62,708 bases of DNA from Ktedonobacteria bacterium. Its GTDB lineage: Bacteria; Chloroflexota; Ktedonobacteria; Ktedonobacterales; JACDGC01. Under the pieces are notes generated by a model, which searched no databases, had not been told where the DNA came from, and saw nothing but the letters and a program-made list of their open reading frames with translations. The stretch covers positions 1 to 62,708 of the forward strand of contig DAIDGU010000083.1 in NCBI GenBank assembly GCA_027459785.1, read 5' to 3'. The position numbers and the translations under genes were made by a program. Below are positions 34,601-45,941 of the stretch, piece by piece. Each line of letters starts with the position of its first letter. The stretch's first letter is position 1.

Positions 34601-36741
34601 CGGGCGTGATGATTCGCGCCAGCAGCGACCCCAGCGCGGCGTATTACGGCATGTTCGTGACGCCCAGCAACGGCATCCTGATTCAATATCGCAATGCACA
34701 GGGCGCGTTCGCCAGCCAGGCGACGAGCATCAGCGGCACCGTGCCGGTGTATGTCGAGGTCGCTCGCGCGGGCAACGTCTTCACCGCGTATACTTCACCC
34801 GATGGCAGCACGTGGACGGCGGTGGCGGGGTCCAGCGTGACCATCACCATGCCGGCGGTGGCGCTGGCAGGGATGGCCGTGACCTCGCACAATGATGGCG
34901 TGCCAGGCAGCGCGACCTTCGACAAGGTGGTTCTCGCCGCCGGCTGCCTCGCCGGCTGGAACTGCGCGGACATCGGCAATCCCGCAACTGCGGGCGGGAA
35001 CGCGATCGTCAACGGCACGTGGACGGTGCTGGGCGGCGGCACAGACATCTGGGGAACCAGCGATCAGTTCCACTATGTCTGGCAGACCAGCAGCGGGGAC
35101 GGCAGCATCAGCGCGCAGCTCACCAGCCAGGCGAATACCGACCAGAACGCCAAGGCCGGCCTGATGTATCGCCAGACGACCGATCCCAGTTCGCCTTTCT
35201 ACGCCGTCTATGTCACCCCTGGCAACGGCATTGCCGTGCAATATCGCGTGACGCAGGGAACGTATACAGGCCAGGCGGCGACGCTGGCGGGGACGGTGCC
35301 GGTCTACCTCAAGATCACGCGCGCCGGCAACACCTTCACTGCCTATACCTCGTCGAACGGCACCACGTGGACGCTCATCCCCGGATCGAGCATCACCTTA
35401 TCCGTTGGCGGAACGTTCCTGGTGGGCATGGCGGTGACGGCCCATAGCACCACGCTGCTCGGCTCCGCCACCTTCGCCGCCCTCAGCCTGAACGTTCCTC
35501 CGCCACCCTCCTGCCCGGCCCCGTGGACCTGCGCCGACATCGGCAATCCACCGCTGGCCGGCAGCCAGAGCCTCAGCAACGGCGTCTGGACGGTGCAGGG
35601 CAACGGCCAAGACATCTGGGGGACCAGCGACCAGTTCCACTACGTCTACCAAGCCATCGCCGGCGATGGCACACTGAGCGGGCAGATCACCGCCCAGGCA
35701 AACAACGACACCAATGCCAAGGCGGGTCTGATGTTCCGCCAGACGACCGATCCCGCCTCGCCCTTCTACGCGCTCTATATGACGCCCGGCAGCGGCATCA
35801 CCGTGCAATATCGCGTGACGCAGGGAGCCTATACCGGCCAGGCGACGACGCTGGCCGGCACCGTGCCAGCATGGTTCGAGGTCCAGCGCGCCGGCAATGT
35901 CTTCACGGCCTACACGTCCAGCGACGGCGTGACCTGGACGCTGATCCCGAATTCGACCAAGACCATCGGCGTCAGCGGCACGTTCCTGCTGGGCATGGCC
36001 GTCACATCGCACCAGATCGCGGTACTGGGGTCGGCCACCTTCGCCAGCGTCAGCCTGACGACGCCACCGCCCGTCACCTGCCCGTCGGCCTGGGCATGCA
36101 CCGATATCGGCAGCCCCATGGTCGCCGGCAGCCAGGCGCTCAATAACGGCGTGTGGACGATCAGCGGCGGCGGCAACGACATCTGGAGTACCGCCGACCA
36201 GTTCCATTATGTCTACCAGACGACGCCCGGCGACAACACGCTGAGCGCGCATATCACCGCGCAGACGAACACCAGCCAGTGGGCGAAAGCGGGGCTGATG
36301 TTCCGCCTCTCCACCGATCCCGGCGCGCCCTATTACGCCGTCTATGTCACGCCGGCCAACGGCTACGTGGTGCAATATCGCAACGCGCAGGGGGTGAACG
36401 CCAGCAGCGCGGGGAATATCGCCAGTGGCATGCTGCCGGTGTACCTGCGGGTGATGCGCGTCAGCACGACCTTCACGGCCTATACCTCGCCGGACGGCGC
36501 GACCTGGACGCTCATCCCGAATTCCAGTCGCACCATCGCCGCGCTCACCGGATCGCTGCTGGTTGGCCTGGCGATCACGTCGCACAACGGCTCCCAGCTC
36601 GGTTCCGCCACGCTCGACAGCGTGACGCTGGCGTCGTCCAGCAGCACCGCGCCGAACCGCAAACCGCACCCGGCACGAGCGCACCATGCGGCCAATGCAG
36701 ACATCAACCGCCCGCGCTGTTTATCGCGCAGCACTAATTAG
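31645..36741 (+). CDS. Giant secreted protein: PQQ-type beta-propeller plus six tandem concanavalin-like domains
   Basis: 1,698 residues. A signal peptide (LALLLAVPLMLLTANPALA) is followed by a repeat-derived linker (~35-74) and then a PQQ-like propeller (~90-525) with blades ending in AYIGAWDGYMYALNASTGALVW and similar, so it may bind PQQ or only use the fold. From residue ~531 there are six repeats of 185-194 residues, each starting CPxxWxCxDIG, followed by NGVWTV, a DQFHYVYQ strand, AKAGLMFRQTTDP and FTAYTSPDGATWT; these resemble DUF1349/LamG-like carbohydrate-binding folds with one disulfide each. There is no cell-wall sorting motif or C-terminal helix. The start is either 31645 or 31660, the latter having GAGG eight bases upstream. 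Confidence 0.85.
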   Translation: MRRRRMLRSHRLSALALLLAVPLMLLTANPALAATADRNVRSTMSNVRPTLVPVRVGGLRGQRPLGAVSTARVSPVRSVTAGPSTAGKPPRVALPTSSTEDWPTYLHDLRRSSASGETFFTTSNIATLTKIWSFNAGGAIAAQPVIVSGIAYIGAWDGYMYALNASTGALVWKTYLGQTTSLLCQPATLGVTSSATVSNGIVYVGGGDSYWYALDASTGAILWKVYTGDNSQTSGHYNWSSPLIYGNYAYIGIASNCDNPLVQGQLLQVDLTSHSIVNTFDTVPSGQLGGSIWGSPSVDPTTNTIYVAVGNRNQMNQPYTQAVLALDAGTLALKAAWQIPNADSVTDSDFGTTPLLFDDSSGRHWLAADNKDGYLYIFDRTNIAAGPVWKRLVAYGGSCPDCGDGSIAPLTFANDMLFAAGGNTTINGQGYLGSVRALDPATGTVLWEHGAPAPILSALTWVNGLVIDEAGDTLEILDASSGTRLYSFTAPAPFYGAASISHGTLYVASVSGTVYALALGNPIAPPADANCPAGWTCQDIGAPSPTGTETVANGVWTITSGGAGLANGSDQFRLASQNMTGDTQIVAQMTGGPAALAGLMIRQSNDPGAPFYGIFTQPGGNLVVTYRTGFDGGITTANQLTGFTTPVFLTIIRSGDTFYAATSHDGTNYTLVPGSAALLSLPATTLVGLATASGINGTAASTGFAAVTVGTPGALPPPPASPSSCPSSWICQDVGDPLITGDQALANGTWTVKGAGDDINDPSDQFHFVWQTVPGDATLSAQITSQTNTSSNAKAGIMLRQGTDPRAAFYAVLATPGNGLLVEYRQYEGLRVTQIPISGALPAYVEIQRSGNTFTAWSSPDGATWSYLAGTNADLTTSGSMLAGLAVTSNASTTLGSATFAAVTLTQSAPPPPIICPTGWNCADIGYPQPAGSQSLSGTVWTIVAGGSDIFATSDQFRYVWQTLPGDGSFSALVTSQQNTNGYAKAGVMIRASSDPSAAYYGMFVTPSNGILIQYRNAQGAFASQATSISGTVPVYVEVARAGNVFTAYTSPDGSTWTAVAGSSVTITMPAVALAGMAVTSHNDGVPGSATFDKVVLAAGCLAGWNCADIGNPATAGGNAIVNGTWTVLGGGTDIWGTSDQFHYVWQTSSGDGSISAQLTSQANTDQNAKAGLMYRQTTDPSSPFYAVYVTPGNGIAVQYRVTQGTYTGQAATLAGTVPVYLKITRAGNTFTAYTSSNGTTWTLIPGSSITLSVGGTFLVGMAVTAHSTTLLGSATFAALSLNVPPPPSCPAPWTCADIGNPPLAGSQSLSNGVWTVQGNGQDIWGTSDQFHYVYQAIAGDGTLSGQITAQANNDTNAKAGLMFRQTTDPASPFYALYMTPGSGITVQYRVTQGAYTGQATTLAGTVPAWFEVQRAGNVFTAYTSSDGVTWTLIPNSTKTIGVSGTFLLGMAVTSHQIAVLGSATFASVSLTTPPPVTCPSAWACTDIGSPMVAGSQALNNGVWTISGGGNDIWSTADQFHYVYQTTPGDNTLSAHITAQTNTSQWAKAGLMFRLSTDPGAPYYAVYVTPANGYVVQYRNAQGVNASSAGNIASGMLPVYLRVMRVSTTFTAYTSPDGATWTLIPNSSRTIAALTGSLLVGLAITSHNGSQLGSATLDSVTLASSSSTAPNRKPHPARAHHAANADINRPRCLSRSTN
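31749..31865. repeat. Family C and family A repeats in the PQQ-protein leader
   Basis: An inverted GGCGGACAGGAATGTCCGC (31749-31767), a half copy (31781-31793), then a family A right arm, GCGGTTTCAACCGCCCGCGT (31843-31862), preceded by the inner AGTCCGCGTCGGCGGACT palindrome (31803-31820). All are in frame just after the signal peptide. Confidence 0.8.
33232..36640 (+). repeat. Six tandem coding repeats of 555-582 bp
   Basis: The first cysteine codon of each unit falls at 33235, 33817, 34390, 34945, 35512 and 36079, giving units of 194, 191, 185, 189 and 189 codons. Units 4-6 are the most alike at the DNA level, which suggests the array grew from that end. Confidence 0.85.
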
Positions 36742-36790
36742 AGCAAGTTGCACTGCTATTGAACATGTGGGCGGTGGTCAGTGCATCGGA

Positions 36791-36866
36791 AACGCGGGCG
36801 GTTGAAACCGCGCCTAAGAGCCTGGCGGCTACGAAGTCCGCCTGCGCGGACTGGAGTTCGGCGGGC
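36791..36866. repeat. Partial family A repeat
   Basis: GCGGGCGGTTGAAACCGCGC then the inner TCCGCCTGCGCGGA palindrome, nearly identical to the argB copy for ~45 bp. It lies between the PQQ protein and the response regulator. Confidence 0.8.
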
Positions 36867-36870
36867 TTGC

Positions 36871-37284
36871 TCAATCTTCCTGCACGTTGCTTTCATGGGC
36901 CGTTTCACCCAGGCGTGCCTGTGCCGCCCGCACAGCAGCAATGAGCGCGGGGATCTCGAAGGGCTTGGTCAGCACACTGCCGCCTAATTCGGTGATGAGC
37001 GCGTGGGCCTCGGACGGCAGCGCCTGGGGCGAGGCGCTCATCAGGATGATGGCGTGCCGATGGCGCAGCGCGGGGTCCGCTGCCAGGGTTTGCAAGACCT
37101 CGTAGCCGTTGGGGGTGGGCATGAGGAAGTCGAGCAGCACCACCAGCGGCGAGGCCGTGGCGAGCAGGGCCAGCGCCGCCGCGCCGCCATCGACCTCCTG
37201 CACGGTATAGCCTTCCAAGCGCAGCAGACGGCAGAGCGCGTCGCGGTTGCTATAGTCGTTTTCGACCACCAGAATCTGCGCCAT
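36871..37284 (-). CDS. Single-domain response regulator
   Basis: A ~137-residue receiver: acidic pair in VVENDY, phospho-acceptor D52 (LLDFLMP), the switch serine in ILMSAS and the lysine in LTKPFE are present. No output domain. The start at 37284 begins at the first strand and has GGTGAAG close upstream; an in-frame ATG at 37347 would overlap the preceding gene. It lies 59 bp after another stand-alone receiver on the same strand. Confidence 0.88.
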   Translation of the reverse strand: MAQILVVENDYSNRDALCRLLRLEGYTVQEVDGGAAALALLATASPLVVLLDFLMPTPNGYEVLQTLAADPALRHRHAIILMSASPQALPSEAHALITELGGSVLTKPFEIPALIAAVRAAQARLGETAHESNVQED

Positions 37285-37343
37285 CTTCACCGTGCCATTT
37301 CTGCCCGTCCCCAGCACCAACCTGCTGCCAGGGACGGGCGACC

Positions 37344-37736
37344 TCACGAGAACAAAACCAGGCGTTGTGATGCCTCAGCGACCTCTTCCAACACCTGATC
37401 ACAATCGAAGGGCTTGCGCAATAAGGGGATATCGGCGGCGGTCATGTACCGCGCCAACTCGAAAGGCATAATGCGCCCGTAGGAAGTCATGATAATAACG
37501 GAGTGACGTTGGAACATACCCGGATCGGCATGCACCGCCTGTAAGACATCGAACCCGTTGAATTCGGGCATCAAATAGTCCAGTAGAACGACCAGATGGT
37601 CGGTGGTCTCGCGCATGATGCGCAAGCCTGCGTGGCCGTCGCCCGCCTCGGCGACGCGATAGCCTTCGTCTTCGAGCAAAAACCGCAAGTACGTGCGCGT
37701 CTGCACGTCGTCATCGATCACCAGCACCTGTGTCAT
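37344..37736 (-). CDS. Single-domain response regulator
   Basis: A 130-residue receiver with VIDDD at the acidic pocket, phospho-acceptor D53 (LLDYLMP), the switch threonine in IIMTSYG and Lys in LLRKPFD. It is about half identical by eye to the next regulator and is probably a tandem duplicate in the same transcript. No kinase gene is adjacent, so both may serve orphan kinases such as those at 10.7 and 45.9 kb. Confidence 0.9.
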   Translation of the reverse strand: MTQVLVIDDDVQTRTYLRFLLEDEGYRVAEAGDGHAGLRIMRETTDHLVVLLDYLMPEFNGFDVLQAVHADPGMFQRHSVIIMTSYGRIMPFELARYMTAADIPLLRKPFDCDQVLEEVAEASQRLVLFS

Positions 37737-37908
37737 CAGCGGCTAACTTTCTCTCGCCCTCCTGGCGAGCAGTTACGCTCTGTCCCGCACTCCCGAATGA
37801 CCATCAGACGGCGAAAGCCGTGGTTACAGGATACACATTTCTGCGCGATCATGCAAGAGGATATATCTGCGCGCTCAGGAGTTGCCACTTTGAGTCACGC
37901 TGGCAGGC

Positions 37909-39021
37909 TCAGCGAGCTAGCATCTTCACATAGACATCTGCCAGCCGCGCGGCGATGCGTGCGTGGGTGAACTCCGTCAGCGCGCGGCTACGCCCGCGCC
38001 GCGCCAGGTCGCGCCAGCGCGCCGGATCGTCGGCGAGCGCCGCAATGCAGCCGGCGAGCGCCGTAGCATCATTGTCCGGGAAAAGCAGTCCTGCGTCGCC
38101 GATGACATCCGGGATCGCGCCGGTGGCCGCGCCGATGACCGGCACACCGCTGGCCATGGCTTCGGCCAGCACGCGCCCGAATTGCTCCGCCCAGCCAGGG
38201 CGCGTGCGCGAGGGCAGCGCCAGCGCGTCCAGCGCCCGCATGGCCGGAGGCAGCGCCAGCGGTGGAACGTATGCCTGCCAGGTGACGCGCGGAGCCACGT
38301 CCAGATCCGTCGCCAGCGCCCGTAGCGCGCCAGCCGCCGGTCCGCGCCCGATGACGACCAGGCGCACGCGCTCAGGCAGCCGCGCCAGCGCGTGCAGCAA
38401 TAGATCGACGCCTTTTTCCGGCACCAGTCGCCCGATATAGCCGACAGTGAAGGACGCATCCGGCGCAGGTGGATCGGGAAGGCGCGAGGGCCAATCCGCC
38501 GGATCGATGCCATGTACGGCGAACGTGTGGCGGGGACCGCGATAGCCCTTGTCCCGTACTACATCCGCCGCGCCCGCGTTGCCCGCGATGATCGCCGCCG
38601 TGTGGCGATAGACATAGCGTTCCAGCCAGGCGAAAGGAGGGGGGTAGCACCGCATGAGATTCTGCCAGGCGACGACGACTGCTGGAATCCCGCGCTGGCA
38701 CGCCAGGCGCACCGCCTGCGCTGTCGCCAGATTATACGGCTCCTCATCGATGTGCAGCAGATCGGGTTGCAGGTCATCCAACGCCGCCGCAAGCCGCCGG
38801 TAGGTATAGAGGTGGTAGCGCCCGTTGCGCGCGATGGGTAGCACCACCACACGATAGCCCGCCGTATACGTCGGCTGATACGGGTGCAACCCTCCATCAT
38901 CGCCGCGCCAACACGGCGGCGTGACCAGCGTAAGGTCGATGCCCGGCTGGCGGGCCAGCCATTCCAGCAACCGCTGGGCCGGCGGAGCCACAAAGGTCTT
39001 CGACAATATGACGACGCGCAT
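37909..39021 (-). CDS. GT4-family glycosyltransferase
   Basis: A ~370-residue GT-B enzyme. The N-terminal domain starts MRVVILSKTFVAP and the C-terminal nucleotide-sugar domain carries VGYIGRLVPEKGVDLLL, RVTWQAYV and the E-x7-E signature (EQFGRVLAEAMASGVPVIG..AIPDVIG). It retains configuration and transfers a sugar to a lipid or glycan; the acceptor is unknown. The start at 39021 has AAGGAG 11 nt upstream. It is divergent from mfd. Confidence 0.9.
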   Translation of the reverse strand: MRVVILSKTFVAPPAQRLLEWLARQPGIDLTLVTPPCWRGDDGGLHPYQPTYTAGYRVVVLPIARNGRYHLYTYRRLAAALDDLQPDLLHIDEEPYNLATAQAVRLACQRGIPAVVVAWQNLMRCYPPPFAWLERYVYRHTAAIIAGNAGAADVVRDKGYRGPRHTFAVHGIDPADWPSRLPDPPAPDASFTVGYIGRLVPEKGVDLLLHALARLPERVRLVVIGRGPAAGALRALATDLDVAPRVTWQAYVPPLALPPAMRALDALALPSRTRPGWAEQFGRVLAEAMASGVPVIGAATGAIPDVIGDAGLLFPDNDATALAGCIAALADDPARWRDLARRGRSRALTEFTHARIAARLADVYVKMLAR

Positions 39022-39151
39022 AGGGTGGTAGCTCCTTGCCGGATTGCAGATGGCGGTGAATGAAACCACTTAGCTTGCCGCCAGCACGAGGGTCAATCGC
39101 ACGATCTGCGCCTGAGTGGGCAAAGAAAGGGTCGAGCCATATAGAGATTGC

Positions 39152-39180
39152 TTGATAGCAGGCGCGGAATGTGCTATGAT
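39152..39180 (+). promoter_or_regulatory. Sigma-70-type promoter for mfd
   Basis: TTGATA (39152-39157) and TATGAT (39175-39180) with a 17-bp spacer, 39 bp before the mfd ATG. Confidence 0.75.
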
Positions 39181-39219
39181 CAGGGGGTGATTTTCATATC
39201 TGTGAATAGGTAGCGATCG

Positions 39220-42945
<3,726 letters not shown>

Positions 42946-43059
42946 ACGGTAGCGCCGCCCGCGTGCCGCTTGTGTTCGTTTAATTTCTGCCCGTATCGTA
43001 GCCATGCGCTCCGCTTTTCCCCCCCGTTTTCCCGCGATTCTATCCGATCTCCTTATCAG

Positions 43060-43089
43060 TTGGCATTATCGAAACTAATGTGGTAGAAT
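43060..43089 (+). promoter_or_regulatory. Promoter and likely MarR operator
   Basis: TTGGCA (43060-43065) and TAGAAT (43084-43089), spacer 18 bp. Within the spacer, CATTA (43064-43068) and TAATG (43076-43080) form an inverted repeat, the position expected for binding by the MarR protein encoded next. The rest of 42946-43113 shows nothing else. Confidence 0.6.
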
Positions 43090-43113
43090 GAACTATGAAG
43101 AGGAGAGCAACAT

Positions 43114-43659
43114 ATGGACCAGCACAAACAAATCGCTGATGAACCTGCCCCGGAACTCATCGAAGCGGCCCTGGAAGCACAGCAGCGCATCTCTCAGGCG
43201 CTACATCGGCTCAGCGCGGCGGAATGGGTGGGCAGTGACCTGAGTATGGCGCAGTTGAAGGCGCTGTTGATCTTGGATACGCACCCCGCTTTGACGATTG
43301 GGCAACTGGCATGCAAGATGGAACTGGCTAAACCGGCGGCGAGCGTCCTGGTCGATAAGCTGGTGCAGGCCGGCTATGTCGAGCGAGCGGAAGATCTGAT
43401 CGACCGGCGGCGCACGAACATCCAACTCAGCGCCGAGGGGCAACGCACGCTGAATCGCCTGATGCGCGGCAAGCGCGACCGCCTCCGCGCGTATCTGGCA
43501 CAACTGTCTGAAGCCGACTTACGAGCGATCATTCAAGGCTTTCAGGCATTGGCCGATACTATTTTGGGAGATATCGAAGCATCATCTACGCGCGTCACCA
43601 CCGAGAGTGACGCCGCGCAGCCCAGCCAGAGCGTGGCGCCTGTCGCGCGCAGTCACTAA
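43114..43659 (+). CDS. MarR-family transcriptional regulator
   Basis: 181 residues. The winged helix is clear: MAQLKALLILDTHPALTIGQLACKMELAKPAASVLVDKLVQAGYVERAEDLIDRRRTNI, with the DRR wing motif. Such proteins repress efflux genes and are released by phenolic or hydrophobic ligands. The C-terminal ~25 residues are Ser/Ala/Gln-rich and likely unstructured. AGAGGAGAG precedes the ATG. It is 14 bp upstream of an EmrB-type transporter, which it presumably regulates along with itself. Confidence 0.93.
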   Translation: MDQHKQIADEPAPELIEAALEAQQRISQALHRLSAAEWVGSDLSMAQLKALLILDTHPALTIGQLACKMELAKPAASVLVDKLVQAGYVERAEDLIDRRRTNIQLSAEGQRTLNRLMRGKRDRLRAYLAQLSEADLRAIIQGFQALADTILGDIEASSTRVTTESDAAQPSQSVAPVARSH

Positions 43660-43673
43660 AAGGAATCGTAATC

Positions 43674-45941
43674 ATGGAAATGCCAATGGAACACGCGCCG
43701 GATGCTACGGCGCAAGGCGGCGGTGATTCGGGGGCGCGGCTGCATGGCATGCAGTTGGCGACAGTCCTCGCTGCCATCATGTGTACCTTGCTGCTGGCCG
43801 CACTGGACCAGACCATCGTCGGCACCGCGTTGCCGACCATCGTCAGCGAACTGCACGGCTATGATCGCTACAGTTGGGTGCTGACGGCCTACCTGCTGAC
43901 TTCGACAACTATGACGCCCATCGTCGGCAAACTCTCCGACCTCTTCGGGCGCAAGTGGTTCATCGTCGTCGGCATCCTCATCTTCCTGGGTGGCTCGGCA
44001 CTGTCGGGCGCGTCGCAAACGATGAATCAACTCATCCTGTTCCGTGGCCTGCAAGGCATCGGCGCGGGCATGGTGATGTCGCTGGTCTTCACCCTCGTCG
44101 GCGACATCTTTTTGCCAGCAGAGCGCGCACGCTGGCAGGGGCTGTTTTCGGGCGTCTTCGCGCTGGCCAGCGTGATCGGCCCCGCCCTCGGCGGCTACAT
44201 CACCGATTATATCAATTGGCGCTGGGTCTTTTACGTCAACCTGCCCATCGGCATTTTGGCGCTGGTGTTGATCATCGTCTTCCTGCCGATGAACATCTCG
44301 CAGCGCAACTCCACCCTGCGCGGCTGGGCAGCCATTCGCCGCATCGACTTCGCCGGCGCGCTGACGGCGGCGGGAGCCACGATCTGTCTGTTGCTGGGCC
44401 TCACCTGGGGCGGCACAACGTATCCGTGGAGCGACGTGCATACCGTCGGCATCCTGGTGGCGGCGGGCGTGCTCTTCGTGAGTTTCGTCGTCGTCGAGAT
44501 CTTTGCAAAAGAACCGATCTTGCCACTGAAACTGTTCCGCAATCAGGTCTTCGCCGCCGGATCAATGGTGGCGCTGCTGGTTGGCGCGGCGCTCTTCGCC
44601 ACGGCCATTTACCTGCCGCTGTTCGTGCAGGGCGTGCTGGGCCAGGCGGCGACGAATTCCGGCCTGGTGACGACTCCGCTGGTGGTGACGATGGCGATTG
44701 GTGGCACGCTGGTCGGTCTGATCATCGCGCGCGTCGGGCGCTACCAATTCCTTTCGATCATCGGCGCGTTCGTCGTGGTCGGCGGCATGTTCCTGCTGAC
44801 GCAGATGAGCATCAGCACCTCGACTTTCGATGTCACGCGCAACATGATCATCCTGGGCCTGGGCCTGGGTCTGTTGCAGCCGGTGATGACACTGGCCGTG
44901 CAGAATGCCATCCCGCGCAACCAATTGGGCGTCGGGACCGCCGCCGTCACGTACCTGCGCTCGCTCGGCTCGACGCTCGGCACCGCCGTCCTGGGAACGG
45001 TCATCAACAACACGATGGCCACGGAGGTCGCCAACCGGCTGCCACCGCAGGCGGCGCAACTGCCGCCGCAATTGATCAGCGCGGCGACGAATCAGTCCGT
45101 GCTGGTGAATGCCGGCTTGCGCTCACAAGTGACGCAGGGTGCGATTCAGGCGGCGACCGCGCAGGTACCCGCCGGCCCGTCGCATAACCAGATCGTCGCG
45201 GCGCTCACGCAGCAGACGACGGCGCTGATGGATCAGGTCTTCCTGGCCGCGCGCCAGGCGCTCTCGGTCGGCATCCAGGATGCCTTTTACGTCTCCTTGG
45301 GGGTGGCGGGGGCGCTGGTGCTGACGACCTTCTTCCTGAAGGATGTGCCGCTGATGAAGCGCGTCGCGCCGGCCACCGTCGCCCAGGCCGAGCAGAATGC
45401 CGCGCTGAACACGCCGGAACTGCCCGCGCCGGCCCTGCTGGCCACGCAAGCCAATGCGAGCGCGCTGCTGAGGGGCAGCGAACCGATCGCGTTTGGCGAA
45501 GTGGTGGCGACAGCCGCCCCCGGCCTCTACACGAACGGCAACGGCCACAACGGCAACGGCTATGCGCTGACGACGGGCAATGGCCACACGCCCGCACCGA
45601 GCAACGGTCATGGCCACGTTCCCGCAGTGGTGGGCATCGAACGCGCGCCGCATGACGGCAACAGCAGCATGCCGCTGTATGATGCGACCACCGTGGCCGC
45701 TGGCAGCGCCGCCCTGACGGATGCCGACTGGTATAGCCGCTATGAAACGGCCCGGCATGATATGGAAAACGCGGTCGTCGGCTTCTTGCTGACGCACCCC
45801 GAATATCTGCCGCCCGGCCAGCGCAGCGTCAGCCTCTTCACCTTGGAGTTGCTGGATCTGCATCAGTTCAAGGCCATCGAAGCCGCCATGCGCGAAGCCA
45901 GCTTGCGCGAACATGGCTCCAGTTCGGTCACGGCGAACTAG
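43674..45941 (+). CDS. DHA2 (EmrB/QacA-type) MFS multidrug transporter with C-terminal Asn/Gly/His tail
   Basis: 755 residues. The first ~540 form a 14-helix drug/proton antiporter: ALDQTIVGTALPTIV (motif D1), KLSDLFGRKWFIVVG (motif A) and VIGPALGGYITDYINWRWVFYVNLP (motif C). The last ~200 residues are soluble, with a low-complexity run of NGNGHNGNG, TGNGH and SNGHGH, then a predicted helical domain (WYSRYETARHDMEN..LLTHPEYLPPG). That extension is absent from ordinary EmrB proteins. AAAAGGA precedes the ATG. Its terminator lies inside the convergent kinase gene. Confidence 0.93.
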   Translation: MEMPMEHAPDATAQGGGDSGARLHGMQLATVLAAIMCTLLLAALDQTIVGTALPTIVSELHGYDRYSWVLTAYLLTSTTMTPIVGKLSDLFGRKWFIVVGILIFLGGSALSGASQTMNQLILFRGLQGIGAGMVMSLVFTLVGDIFLPAERARWQGLFSGVFALASVIGPALGGYITDYINWRWVFYVNLPIGILALVLIIVFLPMNISQRNSTLRGWAAIRRIDFAGALTAAGATICLLLGLTWGGTTYPWSDVHTVGILVAAGVLFVSFVVVEIFAKEPILPLKLFRNQVFAAGSMVALLVGAALFATAIYLPLFVQGVLGQAATNSGLVTTPLVVTMAIGGTLVGLIIARVGRYQFLSIIGAFVVVGGMFLLTQMSISTSTFDVTRNMIILGLGLGLLQPVMTLAVQNAIPRNQLGVGTAAVTYLRSLGSTLGTAVLGTVINNTMATEVANRLPPQAAQLPPQLISAATNQSVLVNAGLRSQVTQGAIQAATAQVPAGPSHNQIVAALTQQTTALMDQVFLAARQALSVGIQDAFYVSLGVAGALVLTTFFLKDVPLMKRVAPATVAQAEQNAALNTPELPAPALLATQANASALLRGSEPIAFGEVVATAAPGLYTNGNGHNGNGYALTTGNGHTPAPSNGHGHVPAVVGIERAPHDGNSSMPLYDATTVAAGSAALTDADWYSRYETARHDMENAVVGFLLTHPEYLPPGQRSVSLFTLELLDLHQFKAIEAAMREASLREHGSSSVTAN

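Noticed and set aside
33232..36640. Possible array of mobile elements
   Set aside because: The repeats are in-frame protein domains of one gene with diverged DNA and no inverted ends.
35398..36687. Minus-strand open frame of 429 codons opposite the tandem repeats
   Set aside because: Shadow of the repeated coding sequence; the apparent protein repeats mirror the plus-strand units.
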